Assembly (NCBI RefSeq): GCF_001507855.1
Contig: NZ_LGEN01000006.1
Span: 52,411-116,410 of the forward strand
DNA from: Halomonas sp. 54_146
GTDB lineage: Bacteria; Pseudomonadota; Gammaproteobacteria; Pseudomonadales; Halomonadaceae
DNA: 64,000 nucleotides
Direction: 5' to 3'
The notes beneath the pieces are model-generated. The model made no database searches, had not been told where the DNA came from, and saw only the letters and a list, made by a program, of their open reading frames with translations. Below are positions 9,993 through 17,733 of this stretch, in pieces (the first letter of the stretch is position 1; each line of letters starts with the position of its first letter). The position numbers were made by a program, and so were the translations under genes.

Positions 9993-10378
9993 TGGAGCGT
10001 TTCCCCGACATTGAAATTTACCTGGCCAGCGTCTCGCTTGAGGCGCTCAATAAGTGGCTGGGCAGCGCCTTAACAGCGCCGCCGCTGAGCCCGGCTGGCA
10101 AAGGCCAATGGAAAACTCGCGGCCAGTACCAGGGCGACAGCGTGCCGGTACTGCTGGTCGATAAAGCCGCCGATGGCTTTGCCAGCCTTTGGTTTGATAG
10201 CAGCCACACCCCGTGGCTGACCGACCAAGACTGCGCCCAGCAGGCAGCCGAAGCCCTTCAAACAGAAGTGCGTTGCTCACTTGGCGGCTGGCACCCAGGC
10301 GATGACCCCGACCGCTTTTGGCAAGTGCTACCTGGCGGCAAAGAAGGCGCTATTGAGTGGCCTGATTCAGGCCGCTAA
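9989..10378 (+). CDS. Hypothetical protein coupled to dapE
   Basis: A 129-aa soluble protein of unknown function. It has no signal peptide or membrane segment; it is moderately acidic and Trp-rich ([49 protein letters not shown]). The start overlaps the dapE stop as ATGA, so it is translationally coupled and the last gene of the map-glnD-dapCDE run. Codon use resembles its neighbours, so it looks like a real gene. I do not recognise the family. Confidence 0.75.
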   Translation: MMERFPDIEIYLASVSLEALNKWLGSALTAPPLSPAGKGQWKTRGQYQGDSVPVLLVDKAADGFASLWFDSSHTPWLTDQDCAQQAAEALQTEVRCSLGGWHPGDDPDRFWQVLPGGKEGAIEWPDSGR

Positions 10379-10395
10379 GCGCTTTGCAAGCCCCC

Positions 10396-10427
10396 AAAAA
10401 AACAACCCCGCCGAAGCGGGGTCGTTT
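10396..10427. terminator. Bidirectional terminator between dapE operon and cold-shock gene
   Basis: Stem CCCCGC (10406-10411) and GCGGGG (10416-10421) with a CGAA tetraloop. The minus-strand side is followed by a run of seven T residues (complement of 10396-10402). The plus-strand side has only TCGTTT. It therefore terminates the minus-strand cold-shock transcript well and the plus-strand transcript moderately. Confidence 0.75.
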
Positions 10428-10431
10428 ACTA

Positions 10432-10520
10432 TCTACATGTACTGTCTAAATGTACTGTCTACGTTTGCTGTCTAAGCTTACTACTGCTTATGTTTACTCT
10501 CTACGTTTACTACCTATCAT
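10432..10520. repeat. Degenerate 13-bp tandem repeat array
   Basis: Successive units tctacatgtactg (10432), tctaaatgtactg (10445), tctacgtttgctg (10458) and tctaagcttacta (10471), followed by two more decayed units. All have a 13-bp period, in the gap between two convergent genes and just past the terminator hairpin. Confidence 0.8.
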
Positions 10521-10541
10521 CGTTATATCAAAAGCTAGCCA

Positions 10542-10571
10542 CTGCATTGACTCAATCATGGCTTACTCAAT
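10542..10571. repeat. Weak 15-bp duplication around the cold-shock gene stop
   Basis: Two 15-bp segments (10542-10556 and 10557-10571) match at about 9 positions, sharing actcaat. The second contains the TAA of the cold-shock gene. It may be a decayed stop-region duplication. Confidence 0.35.
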
Positions 10572-11108
10572 AATACTGACATCATCGGCCTGCAAACCAC
10601 GTTCATTTTTAATCACGTGGTAACGCACAATTTGACCTTCTGCCAACATACGCGGGCCACGGCCACGGATAGCGCGAAAGTGTACAAAGACATCTTCGCC
10701 GTTATCGCGGGTAATAAAACCGTAACCTTTGTTGGTATTAAACCACTTCACTTCACCCTCTTCACGGCCATCATTGGGATCGATGATATCTTCTTCCTCA
10801 TCGTCTTCCATAACGGCAGCGGCTTGGGGCTGACGTGGCGCAGGCTTAGGGCGTGCCGCACCATCAGGCGCTGCTACCGTAGAGGATGCCAGCGCGGCAG
10901 ATACCAACGTGCCAATACACAAAACAATAAAACACCCTATGGCAGCAGCTATATAAACACCGCTAACGCCACTGGTGGTTAACTCGTCCATCAACTGCCC
11001 GGCGAGCGCACTATCGGTTAAATGAACAATCCCTGCCAACAAAAGTGGCGTGGGGGCGGCAAGTAATACACTGATTAAGAAGCAGCGAAACACAACTTTT
11101 GGGTTCAT
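10563..11108 (-). CDS. Membrane-anchored cold-shock-domain protein
   Basis: 181 aa. Two hydrophobic helices (about residues 5-29 and 50-74) are followed by a Pro/Ala linker and an acidic stretch (EDDEEEDIIDPNDGREE, 101-117). A complete C-terminal cold-shock domain (117-181) has RNP1 KGYGFI and RNP2 VFVHF. The C-terminal domain should bind single-stranded RNA or DNA. The helices predict inner-membrane tethering with the domain probably cytoplasmic. The start ATG at 11106-11108 precedes a clear TM helix. The architecture differs from the usual 70-aa soluble Csp. Confidence 0.85.
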   Translation of the reverse strand: MNPKVVFRCFLISVLLAAPTPLLLAGIVHLTDSALAGQLMDELTTSGVSGVYIAAAIGCFIVLCIGTLVSAALASSTVAAPDGAARPKPAPRQPQAAAVMEDDEEEDIIDPNDGREEGEVKWFNTNKGYGFITRDNGEDVFVHFRAIRGRGPRMLAEGQIVRYHVIKNERGLQADDVSIIE

Positions 11109-11220
11109 AGAAAAAAAAAGCTCTCTTGTTGTATGGGTAACAGACGAAGGACAATACCCGCACTATCAGGCCCATTCCCAATAGCACTGGCATACTACTA
11201 CATAAGGTTGCAATGTTATC

Positions 11221-11469
11221 ATGACCTACGAATTATCGCCTGTTGAGCTAGCTCAACGTCTTGAATCGTTAGAAAGCCGCCTAGCCCACCAAGAGCACTG
11301 GCTGGATACGCTGGATCAAACAATCGTTCAACAGGAACGACGCCTGGAAAAACTTGAGCAGTTAAGCGGCCTGATGCGCGAGCGCCTGCGTGAACAGCAT
11401 CAAGCGCTGCAGTCAAATGAACCCCAGGGCGGCCAGCGCCTTGAAGATGAACGCCCGCCCCACTATTGA
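11221..11469 (+). CDS. slyX: SlyX family protein
   Basis: An 82-aa coiled-coil protein (heptads through LAQRLESLESRLAHQEHWLDTLDQTIVQQERRLEKLEQL), ending in the PPHY motif typical of SlyX. Its molecular function is unknown. In E. coli slyX sits next to slyD, but here it stands alone, convergent with the thioesterase gene. Confidence 0.88.
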   Translation: MTYELSPVELAQRLESLESRLAHQEHWLDTLDQTIVQQERRLEKLEQLSGLMRERLREQHQALQSNEPQGGQRLEDERPPHY

Positions 11470-11478
11470 GCTGGCTCG

Positions 11479-11922
11479 TTACCCTAGCTCATCTTCAACA
11501 ACCGCACCGCCGTAGATACGCTGATACTCCTCAGGCAAACGTTTAGGGCGACCCGAGGAGAGCGCCACACAGGCAAAGCGGGTACGTGCATGCAGCAGCG
11601 TTTTGGCGTCGTTACTACGCACTAGCTGAAAACGGCGGGTCAACCTGAAGCGGCCATCGCACTCGACAATCCAGGTCGCCAATTGTAGCTCGTCGCCTGC
11701 AAAGGCAGGCGCGAGGTAATCCAGCTCGTGGCGGTGAACCACCATGGCGCGGTCAAGCGCTTGGTAACGCTCAAGAGAGAGGCCGAGCGCTTCAGAGTGC
11801 GCCCAGCTAACCTGCTCAATCCAACGCAGGTACTCGCTGTTGTTGACGTGGTGATAGTCATCAATGGCTTCCTCAGCCACGCGGATATCGATCACAAAGG
11901 GATCGGGCAGCGCCCATTTCAT
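11479..11922 (-). CDS. Acyl-CoA thioesterase, 4-hydroxybenzoyl-CoA thioesterase (hot-dog) family
   Basis: A 147-aa single hot-dog domain protein. The active-site segment EEAIDDYHHVNNSEYLRWIEQVSW is the YbgC/FadM-type D-x-N region, with Asp and Asn placed for catalysis on thioesters. The start is taken as ATG 11920-11922 with GGAG 7 bases upstream; a GTG one codon earlier is also possible. It lies downstream of the rlmI-type gene on the same strand. The 60-bp gap between them consists entirely of four 15-bp repeats, each with GGAG. The substrate is unknown. Confidence 0.87.
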   Translation of the reverse strand: MKWALPDPFVIDIRVAEEAIDDYHHVNNSEYLRWIEQVSWAHSEALGLSLERYQALDRAMVVHRHELDYLAPAFAGDELQLATWIVECDGRFRLTRRFQLVRSNDAKTLLHARTRFACVALSSGRPKRLPEEYQRIYGGAVVEDELG

Positions 11923-11925
11923 CAC

Positions 11926-11985
11926 CTAGCTCCTTGTATCCTATCTCCTTGTACCCTATCTCCTGGCATCCCAGCTCCCGACAAC
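11926..11985. repeat. Four 15-bp repeats carrying tandem Shine-Dalgarno sequences
   Basis: Plus-strand units ctagctccttgtatc, ctatctccttgtacc, ctatctcctggcatc and ccagctcccgacaac fill the space between the rlmI stop and the thioesterase start. Read on the minus strand, every unit has a GGAG core. Only the proximal copy is at normal distance from the ATG. Confidence 0.9.
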
Positions 11986-13187
11986 TAGTCGCGGTACACA
12001 CGCACACCCAGCGCTTTCAGGTAAGACGTTTCGGGGATAGCCGGATGCACCGGGTGATCAGGCCCTTGGTGGCCTTGGAAAATCACCTGGCCGTGACGAT
12101 CCTGGTGGCGAACCGCACCGCGCACGACATCCATTAGCCGCTCAGGTGCTAGGTGCATGGAGCAGGACGCAGACATTAGCAGGCCATCGCGACCCAACAA
12201 GCGCATGGCTTCGCGGTTCAAGCGGGCATAGGCGCGCTCGCCGTTGGGAATATCCTTGCGCTTTTTGATAAACGCCGGCGGGTCAAGAATGACCACATCA
12301 AACTCCTCGCCTTCTGCCTTCAATGCCGCTAAGGCTTCAAACGCATCGCCTTCATTCACCGCCACCTTATCCTGCACGCCGTTCAGCGCAGCATTGCGAG
12401 CCACCTGGGCAAGCGCCGGGCCGGAAGAGTCCACACATAGCACTTCTTTTGCGCCATGAACGGCCGCCTGCACGCCCCAACCGCCTACGTAGCTGAAGAC
12501 ATCCAGCACGCGCTTGCCTTCCACGTGGCGGTTGACCCATTCGCGATTAACGCGGTGATCAAAGAACCAGCCGGTTTTCTGACCATTAAGCACCGGCACG
12601 ATAAAGCGGGCACCGTTCTCTTCAAGCACCACTTCGTCAGGCAGCGTGCCTTTAATCACATCAACGTGAGCCTCAAGACCTTCCTGACGACGGCCGCCGG
12701 TATCGTTACGGAAAACAATCACTTCCGGTTTGATGACTTTTTCCAACGCATCAACAATCTCATCCGCCAGCGCCTGCATACCCGCGGTATTGAGCTGCAC
12801 AACGAGCACATCGCCAAAGCGATCAATCACCAAGCCTGGCAGCAAGTCGCCTTCGCCGTGAATCAACCGGTAGAACGGCTGCGTATAAAGGCGCTGGCGC
12901 AGTGCAAGCGCTTGATTAAAGCGGTGCACAAAAAGTGAGCGATCCAAGCGCATTTCGGGGTCGCGAGACATCACCCGGGCAGCAATCAATGAATGAGGGT
13001 TCACATACGCGACGGCCATCACTTTGCCATTGGAGGCTTCTACCAGTGCGGTTTCGCCTGCCGCAAAGTTTTTCAGCGGCGTCTCTTTAATATCTACCTC
13101 ATTGGAGTAGATCCAGAGATGACCCGCTTTCAGGCGGCGGTCAGCATTTTTATTCAGGCGCAGGCGTTGGGTCACAGCAATCTCCAA
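11985..13187 (-). CDS. rlmI: 23S rRNA (cytosine) methyltransferase, RlmI type
   Basis: A 400-aa class I SAM-dependent methyltransferase with the RlmI/RlmO architecture. It has an N-terminal PUA domain (RRLKAGHLWIYSNEVD), a central region, then a Rossmann domain with VLDVFSYVGGWGVQA (SAM loop), LDPPAFIKKRKD and a Cys motif SASCSMHL. The C-terminal GPDHPVHPAIPETSYLKAL is typical of the family. By homology it makes m5C1962 in 23S rRNA; the exact target here is inferred. Confidence 0.9.
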   Translation of the reverse strand: MEIAVTQRLRLNKNADRRLKAGHLWIYSNEVDIKETPLKNFAAGETALVEASNGKVMAVAYVNPHSLIAARVMSRDPEMRLDRSLFVHRFNQALALRQRLYTQPFYRLIHGEGDLLPGLVIDRFGDVLVVQLNTAGMQALADEIVDALEKVIKPEVIVFRNDTGGRRQEGLEAHVDVIKGTLPDEVVLEENGARFIVPVLNGQKTGWFFDHRVNREWVNRHVEGKRVLDVFSYVGGWGVQAAVHGAKEVLCVDSSGPALAQVARNAALNGVQDKVAVNEGDAFEALAALKAEGEEFDVVILDPPAFIKKRKDIPNGERAYARLNREAMRLLGRDGLLMSASCSMHLAPERLMDVVRGAVRHQDRHGQVIFQGHQGPDHPVHPAIPETSYLKALGVRVYRD

Positions 13188-13227
13188 AAAAACGTAAATA
13201 CGACAATACCAGTTTTATAGGCCGCCA

Positions 13228-14091
13228 CTAGTGCTGGCAGCTGGGGCAAAACACGCTGGCACGCTGGCCAAGCTTAATATGGCGAAGCTCAGCACCACAG
13301 CGCAAACAGGGCTGGCCTTGGCGGCCATAAACATTCAGGCGTTGGGCGAAGTAACCGGGTTCGCCCTGGCCGCTGACAAAATCCCGCAGCGTGGTGCCGC
13401 CCTGGGCAATGGCCGCCGCCAGCACCTCTTTCACGGCAAGGGCTAAGGCGTTATAGCGAGCAAGGGAGACTCTGCCGGCCGCGCGTCGCGGATCAATGCC
13501 GGCCATAAACAGCGCTTCCGCCGCGTAAATATTGCCGGCACCGACCACCACCTGGTTATCCATTAGAAACGGCTTGACTGCCACGCGCTTGTTGCGCGAG
13601 AGCGTGTAAAGCCATTTGCCGGTAAACGCATCAGAAAGCGGCTCAGGCCCCAAGTGCGCAAGACGCTTATCCTGCGTTTCATCATCCAACTGCCAATCCA
13701 CAAAGCCAAACCGGCGGGGGTCGTGGTAGCGCAGCACGTAGCCGCTGGCGGTGACCACATCCACGTGATCATGCTTTTTAGGCAAATCGCCCACCCGGGC
13801 AATTCGCAGGCTGCCCGACATACCCAAGTGCCATAGCAGCGTCGCGTCCGCTACATCAGCGCTACCTTCCCTTTCCCTTTCAAAATCGCGAGCGGAGTGA
13901 ATTGGAATTTGCAGGTATTTAGCCCGCCGCTTCAATACGCCAATGCGCGCGCCCACCAACCGCTCGGCCAAGTCATCCGGCACGGGAACGCGCAGCCGCG
14001 GCTGCCGCACCAGCACTTCGGTAATTTCCTGGCCTTCGATATAAGGAGCAATCCCACGGCGGGTGGTTTCAACTTCGGGCAGTTCGGGCAT
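13228..14091 (-). CDS. mutM: Formamidopyrimidine-DNA glycosylase
   Basis: Fpg/MutM, 287 aa, removes 8-oxoguanine and formamidopyrimidines and cleaves AP sites. The start is fixed by [14 protein letters not shown], because Pro after the removed Met is the catalytic nucleophile and Glu next to it is essential. The frame is open 48 codons further upstream, but that part encodes an 18-bp repeat and cannot be MutM. The C-terminus has the zinc finger CLRC...CPSC. YDHP-like [20 protein letters not shown] and [13 protein letters not shown] are present. Confidence 0.97.
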   Translation of the reverse strand: MPELPEVETTRRGIAPYIEGQEITEVLVRQPRLRVPVPDDLAERLVGARIGVLKRRAKYLQIPIHSARDFEREREGSADVADATLLWHLGMSGSLRIARVGDLPKKHDHVDVVTASGYVLRYHDPRRFGFVDWQLDDETQDKRLAHLGPEPLSDAFTGKWLYTLSRNKRVAVKPFLMDNQVVVGAGNIYAAEALFMAGIDPRRAAGRVSLARYNALALAVKEVLAAAIAQGGTTLRDFVSGQGEPGYFAQRLNVYGRQGQPCLRCGAELRHIKLGQRASVFCPSCQH

Positions 14092-14124
14092 AGTTTTGGG
14101 TACAGTAACGACCTGTAATAACAA

Positions 14125-14172
14125 CCTAGTTAAAAGCGACAGCCTAGTGAAAAGCGACAGCCTAGTGAAAGT
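14125..14172. repeat. 18-bp tandem repeat, 2.7 copies, upstream of mutM
   Basis: Unit cctagttaaaagcgacag (14125-14142) is followed by cctagtgaaaagcgacag (14143-14160) and a partial third copy from 14161. It lies 34 bp upstream of the mutM start codon. Confidence 0.92.
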
Positions 14173-14237
14173 GGCCGAGCGTAACATGCCACGCCTACCT
14201 GCCATATATACCTGCCGCGTACAAAAGACATGCATGC

Positions 14238-14264
14238 AAAAACCCGGCTTGGGGCCGGGTTTTT
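14238..14264 (-). terminator. Rho-independent terminator of rpmB-rpmG
   Basis: Stem AAAAACCCGGC/GCCGGGTTTTT (11 bp) with a 5-base loop. It ends in T-runs on either strand and lies directly downstream of rpmG. Confidence 0.85.
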
Positions 14265-14309
14265 AAACAGGCACTCGCCTGCAGTGGAAGCCGATCATCG
14301 CTTACGCGA

Positions 14310-14465
14310 TTACTTGATCTTGGCTTCCTTGTAGATCACGTGCTTACGGACAACCGGGTCGAATTTCTTGAATTCGAACTTATCCGGGGTATTCCGCTTG
14401 TTCTTATCAGTCGTGTAGAAGTGACCTGTACCGGCACTAGACACTAACTTGATTTTATCGCGCAT
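14310..14465 (-). CDS. rpmG: 50S ribosomal protein L33
   Basis: A 51-aa L33, read directly from the sequence: [20 protein letters not shown], then [16 protein letters not shown] and ending VIYKEAKIK. It lacks zinc-binding CxxC pairs (the zinc-independent form). ATG at 14463-14465 has a GGGAG Shine-Dalgarno, 38 bp after rpmB in the usual rpmB-rpmG pair. Confidence 0.96.
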   Translation of the reverse strand: MRDKIKLVSSAGTGHFYTTDKNKRNTPDKFEFKKFDPVVRKHVIYKEAKIK

Positions 14466-14503
14466 GGTTTAACTCTCCCAATAGGCTTGGCCCAAATGCT
14501 GTC

Positions 14504-14740
14504 TTAGATAGCGTCGCCACGCTTACGAATAGCAACCAACACTGTGTCGATACCTTTCTTGTCGATGATGCGCATTCCTTTAGTAGAAACGCGCAGCTTG
14601 ACGAAGCGGTTTTCAGACTCAACCCAAAAACGATGGGTGTGCAGGTTCGGCAAGAAACGACGACGTGTCTTACGCTGGGAGTGTGAAACGTTATTTCCAG
14701 TTACCGGACGCTTGCCGGTAACCTGACATACTTTGGACAT
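14504..14740 (-). CDS. rpmB: 50S ribosomal protein L28
   Basis: A 78-aa L28: [20 protein letters not shown], then [19 protein letters not shown]. Start ATG 14738-14740 with a GGAGG Shine-Dalgarno; the frame upstream of it is not L28-like. Single Cys and no zinc-ribbon pairs, so zinc-independent. First gene of rpmB-rpmG. The gap 14741-15012 holds the rpmB leader and the radC terminator. Confidence 0.97.
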   Translation of the reverse strand: MSKVCQVTGKRPVTGNNVSHSQRKTRRRFLPNLHTHRFWVESENRFVKLRVSTKGMRIIDKKGIDTVLVAIRKRGDAI

Positions 14741-14924
14741 TAGAGCCTCCAACTGCTTGGCCAGGATATAATAACCTGAGTGTTCAAAACTGTCGGGCAA
14801 ACCGGAGCAGGGGGAGGAGTCGACGCGATTAATCGCCAAGCTGTACCCAAATCCGTTATTCAACCCAAGTTTAAAGGTGGCACTTTATATCAGAGTAGCT
14901 GCCTAGCAGCAAGCAAAACCCACA

Positions 14925-14949
14925 AAAAAGGCCGAAAAAGCGCCTTTTT
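14925..14949 (-). terminator. Terminator downstream of radC
   Basis: Arms aaaaaggc (14925-14932) and gccttttt (14942-14949) with a 9-base loop give an AAAAAGGC/GCCTTTTT stem. It ends in a T-run on the minus strand, about 65 bp past the radC stop. Confidence 0.6.
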
Positions 14950-14992
14950 GCTCATTATGCTTAACTAACACTGCATAAAGCAGCGCCCATTA

Positions 14993-15018
14993 ATGCTGTT
15001 TACAGATGCTGCTTACAG
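14993..15018. repeat. 13-bp tandem duplication across the radC stop codon
   Basis: atgctgtttacag (14993-15005) and atgctgcttacag (15006-15018) differ at one base. The second contains the TAA of radC (15013-15015). Confidence 0.85.
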
Positions 15019-15687
15019 CCAGCCACGTTCTGCAAAAGAAACCACTTCTCCATCCCCCACCACGAAGTGATCCAACACGCGCACGTCAAAAAGCGATAGC
15101 GCGTCTTTTAAGCGTTCGGTGATACGTCGATCTGCATCGCTTGGCTCTGCCACGCCAGAAGGGTGATTATGAGCCAGGATAACGGCACCAGCGCTAAGTT
15201 CTAATGCGCGTTTGGCTACTTCGCGGGGGTAAACAGATGCGCTGTCTAGGGTACCGCGAAACAGCGATTCATAGCGAATAATTCGGTGCTGGGTATCCAA
15301 AAAAAGCACCGCAAATTCCTCGTGCCCTAAATGGCGCAGCTGCGAACTCAGGTAGTGGCGCACCAGCGCGGGGGAAGTCAGTGCATTGCCCCGCGCAAGC
15401 TGGCTAGCTAAATGGCGGCGCGATAATTCCAGCGTAGCTTGAAGCTGGGCATATTTGGCGCTGCCTAAACCGCGGGCAGCGCAGAAGGTGGCTTGATCGG
15501 CCTCTAGCAGCTGGCGTAACCCGCCAAAACTGGCGAGTAAATCCCGCGCCAAATCAACCGCCGAGCGCCCCTGTACGCCTACGCGTAAAAAAATCGCCAG
15601 CAACTCTGCGTCTGAAAGCACCTGAGCGCCTGCGTTTAATAACTTTTCTCGTGGCCGCTCAGCCTCAGGCCAGTGATTAATTCCCAT
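15013..15687 (-). CDS. radC: RadC family JAB-domain protein
   Basis: 224 aa. An N-terminal helix-hairpin-helix region ([36 protein letters not shown]) is followed by an MPN/JAMM metalloprotease-like domain with [15 protein letters not shown] (HxHxnSxxD). Despite the name it is not established as a recombination repair protein. Divergent from coaBC, as in E. coli and Pseudomonas. Confidence 0.92.
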   Translation of the reverse strand: MGINHWPEAERPREKLLNAGAQVLSDAELLAIFLRVGVQGRSAVDLARDLLASFGGLRQLLEADQATFCAARGLGSAKYAQLQATLELSRRHLASQLARGNALTSPALVRHYLSSQLRHLGHEEFAVLFLDTQHRIIRYESLFRGTLDSASVYPREVAKRALELSAGAVILAHNHPSGVAEPSDADRRITERLKDALSLFDVRVLDHFVVGDGEVVSFAERGWL

Positions 15688-15846
15688 TGCCCCTTCCTAC
15701 GTTGCCTGCCCTTGGTAATTAAAGCCCACTGCACTCACACCAATCTCATTAAAACTAGCTTACCTGTGTTTGCTGCCAATATGCCAAAATGTTGGTGCCA
15801 ATGGTATGGTAAGCCACCTCACGACCGACGATGTGGAACACGAATC

Positions 15847-17178
15847 ATGGCTTCTGCTGTTAATACGACAAGCGCATCGACACTCACGGGCAAGCGGATA
15901 CTGCTCGGCGTCAGTGCCGGTATCGCTGCCTACAAAAGCGCCTTGATTGTGCGCCTGCTAAAACAAGCCGGCTGCGACGTGCGCGTAGTGATGACCGACG
16001 GGGCACAGGCTTTTATTACCCCGCTCACGCTGCAGGCGCTCTCTGGCGAGGCTGTGCGTACATCGTTGCTTGACCCCGAAGCCGAAGCGGGCATGGGCCA
16101 TATTGAGCTGGCTCGCTGGGCCGATGTGGTGCTGATTGCCCCGGCCACTGCCGACTTAATCGCTCGCCTGGTGCACGGCATGGCTGACGACTTGCTTACC
16201 ACGCTTTGTTTGGCGTCAGAGGCACCCAAACTGATTGCCCCAGCGATGAACCAGGCCATGTGGCGACACCCTGCCACCCAGCGCAACGTAGAACAGCTGG
16301 TGGGCGACGATTGGCAACTGATTGGCCCCGCCGCTGGCGACCAAGCCTGTGGCGATGTTGGCCCTGGCCGAATGAGCGAGCCTGAAGAGATCTTTAGCGC
16401 GGTAGCGGCGCTGTTTTCAGCTCCTTCTCTCGCCGCAGCGCCTCTCACCACTGCGCCTGACTTAAATGCTCCTCACGTTGTGATTACCGCTGGGCCTACC
16501 CGTGAACCGCTAGACCCCGTGCGCTATATTTCCAATCACAGCTCGGGGAAAATGGGCTATGCCCTGGCCGCCGCGGCGGTGGCCGAAGGAGCCAAGGTCA
16601 CGCTGATCAGCGGCCCGGTTAACTTACCCACGCCGCAAGGCGTTACCCGGATTGACGTAGAATCAGCCGAGCAGATGCACAGTGAAGCGCAGCGGCTAGC
16701 CCCCCAGGCGGCGCTGTTTATCGGCTGTGCGGCGGTCGCTGACTATCGTGCGGCCGCCCCCGCTGAGCACAAGCTCAAAAAGCAGGAAGATAGCGACACG
16801 CTCACTCTGACCCTGATCAAAAATCCTGACATTATCGCTAGCGTCGCGGCGCTTCCCGCTAAGCAGCGCCCGCAGGTAGTCGTCGGCTTTGCCGCCGAAA
16901 CCCAAGAGATTGAGCGCTACGCCCAGGATAAATTACAGCGCAAAGGGCTGGATATGATCGTCGCCAACGACGTTTCCCAAACAGGCCTAGGCTTTGGCAG
17001 CGACCACAATGCCGCTTGGCTGCTATGGCGCACCTCCCAAGGCGTTGACAGCCGCGCAGAAACACCCCAGCCGAAAACCCAGCTAGCCGCGACCATTATT
17101 CGCCAAGCGCTCACGCTGTTATCTACCAAATCACTTAACAAGGCCGCTGGCCACGAAAGCTCTGGAGAGTCTTTATGA
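15847..17178 (+). CDS. coaBC: Phosphopantothenoylcysteine decarboxylase / phosphopantothenate-cysteine ligase
   Basis: Bifunctional Dfp/CoaBC, 443 aa, for two steps of coenzyme A synthesis. The N-terminal FMN-dependent CoaC has [27 protein letters not shown] and APAMNQAMW. The C-terminal CTP-dependent CoaB begins with [25 protein letters not shown] (shown in two blocks in the family) and has KLKKQ and LIVANDV-type motifs. ATG 15847 was chosen because the 58 codons before it are not CoaC-like. It overlaps dut by 4 bp. Confidence 0.95.
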   Translation: MASAVNTTSASTLTGKRILLGVSAGIAAYKSALIVRLLKQAGCDVRVVMTDGAQAFITPLTLQALSGEAVRTSLLDPEAEAGMGHIELARWADVVLIAPATADLIARLVHGMADDLLTTLCLASEAPKLIAPAMNQAMWRHPATQRNVEQLVGDDWQLIGPAAGDQACGDVGPGRMSEPEEIFSAVAALFSAPSLAAAPLTTAPDLNAPHVVITAGPTREPLDPVRYISNHSSGKMGYALAAAAVAEGAKVTLISGPVNLPTPQGVTRIDVESAEQMHSEAQRLAPQAALFIGCAAVADYRAAAPAEHKLKKQEDSDTLTLTLIKNPDIIASVAALPAKQRPQVVVGFAAETQEIERYAQDKLQRKGLDMIVANDVSQTGLGFGSDHNAAWLLWRTSQGVDSRAETPQPKTQLAATIIRQALTLLSTKSLNKAAGHESSGESL

Positions 17179-17645
17179 GTGCCCTTATGAGCGCCCGCCC
17201 CCGCCTGCAGTGCAAAATATTGGATGAACGCTTGCACGACTATCTTCCCGCCTACGCAACCGCAGGTTCGGCAGGTATGGACCTGCGCGCCCTGCTGGAT
17301 GAGCCGCTAACCTTAGCCCCCGGCGAATGTCAGCTCGTGCGCACCGGCATTGCCATCTATATTGAAGACCCCGGCTTGGCAGGCATGATCTTGCCGCGCT
17401 CTGGCCTAGGGCATAAACACGGCATCGTGCTGGGCAATTTAGTCGGATTGATTGACTCAGATTACCAGGGCGAGCTGATGATTTCGGTTTGGAACCGTGG
17501 GCAGAGCACCTTTACGCTCGCGCCTTTTGATCGATTGGCACAGTATGTACTTGTTCCTGTTGTCCAGGCTGAACTCACCCTGGTGGACGCCTTTGCAGAC
17601 TCCTCGCGAGGCAGCGGCGGGTTTGGCAGTACGGGCAGTCAGTAA
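17175..17645 (+). CDS. dut: Deoxyuridine 5'-triphosphate nucleotidohydrolase
   Basis: dUTPase, 156 aa, a trimeric enzyme that hydrolyses dUTP to dUMP, protecting DNA from uracil. All five motifs are seen: [42 protein letters not shown], and the C-terminal [12 protein letters not shown] overlaps the coaBC stop. The stop codon lies in a 12-bp tandem repeat that supplies two further in-frame stops. Confidence 0.97.
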   Translation: MSALMSARPRLQCKILDERLHDYLPAYATAGSAGMDLRALLDEPLTLAPGECQLVRTGIAIYIEDPGLAGMILPRSGLGHKHGIVLGNLVGLIDSDYQGELMISVWNRGQSTFTLAPFDRLAQYVLVPVVQAELTLVDAFADSSRGSGGFGSTGSQ

Positions 17646-17671
17646 CACAGCCAGTAGCGCAGCCAGTAGCG
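17636..17671. repeat. 12-bp tandem repeat (3 copies) across the dut stop codon
   Basis: cagtcagtaaca (17636-17647), cagccagtagcg (17648-17659) and cagccagtagcg (17660-17671). The first holds the real TAA. The 12-bp period keeps the following TAGs in the same frame, giving three successive in-frame stops. Confidence 0.92.
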
Positions 17672-17733
17672 AAAACAATCACGCCTGTTTAAAAGCCTTT
17701 TTAAGAAAACGTCTGTTTAGCTGGGAAGCCCTG

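Noticed and set aside
10432..10520. CRISPR-like array
   Set aside because: Period of 13 bp with no spacers and decaying units; not a CRISPR.
14092..14235. 48-codon extension of mutM
   Set aside because: MutM needs Pro directly after the initiator Met; the extension is translated repeat DNA.
15673..15846. 58-codon extension of coaBC
   Set aside because: Overlaps the radC start on the other strand and is not CoaC-like.
17497..17733. 79-codon extension of algC
   Set aside because: Overlaps dut in another frame and the stop repeat; AlgC homology starts at MNAQPVPASIFRAYD.
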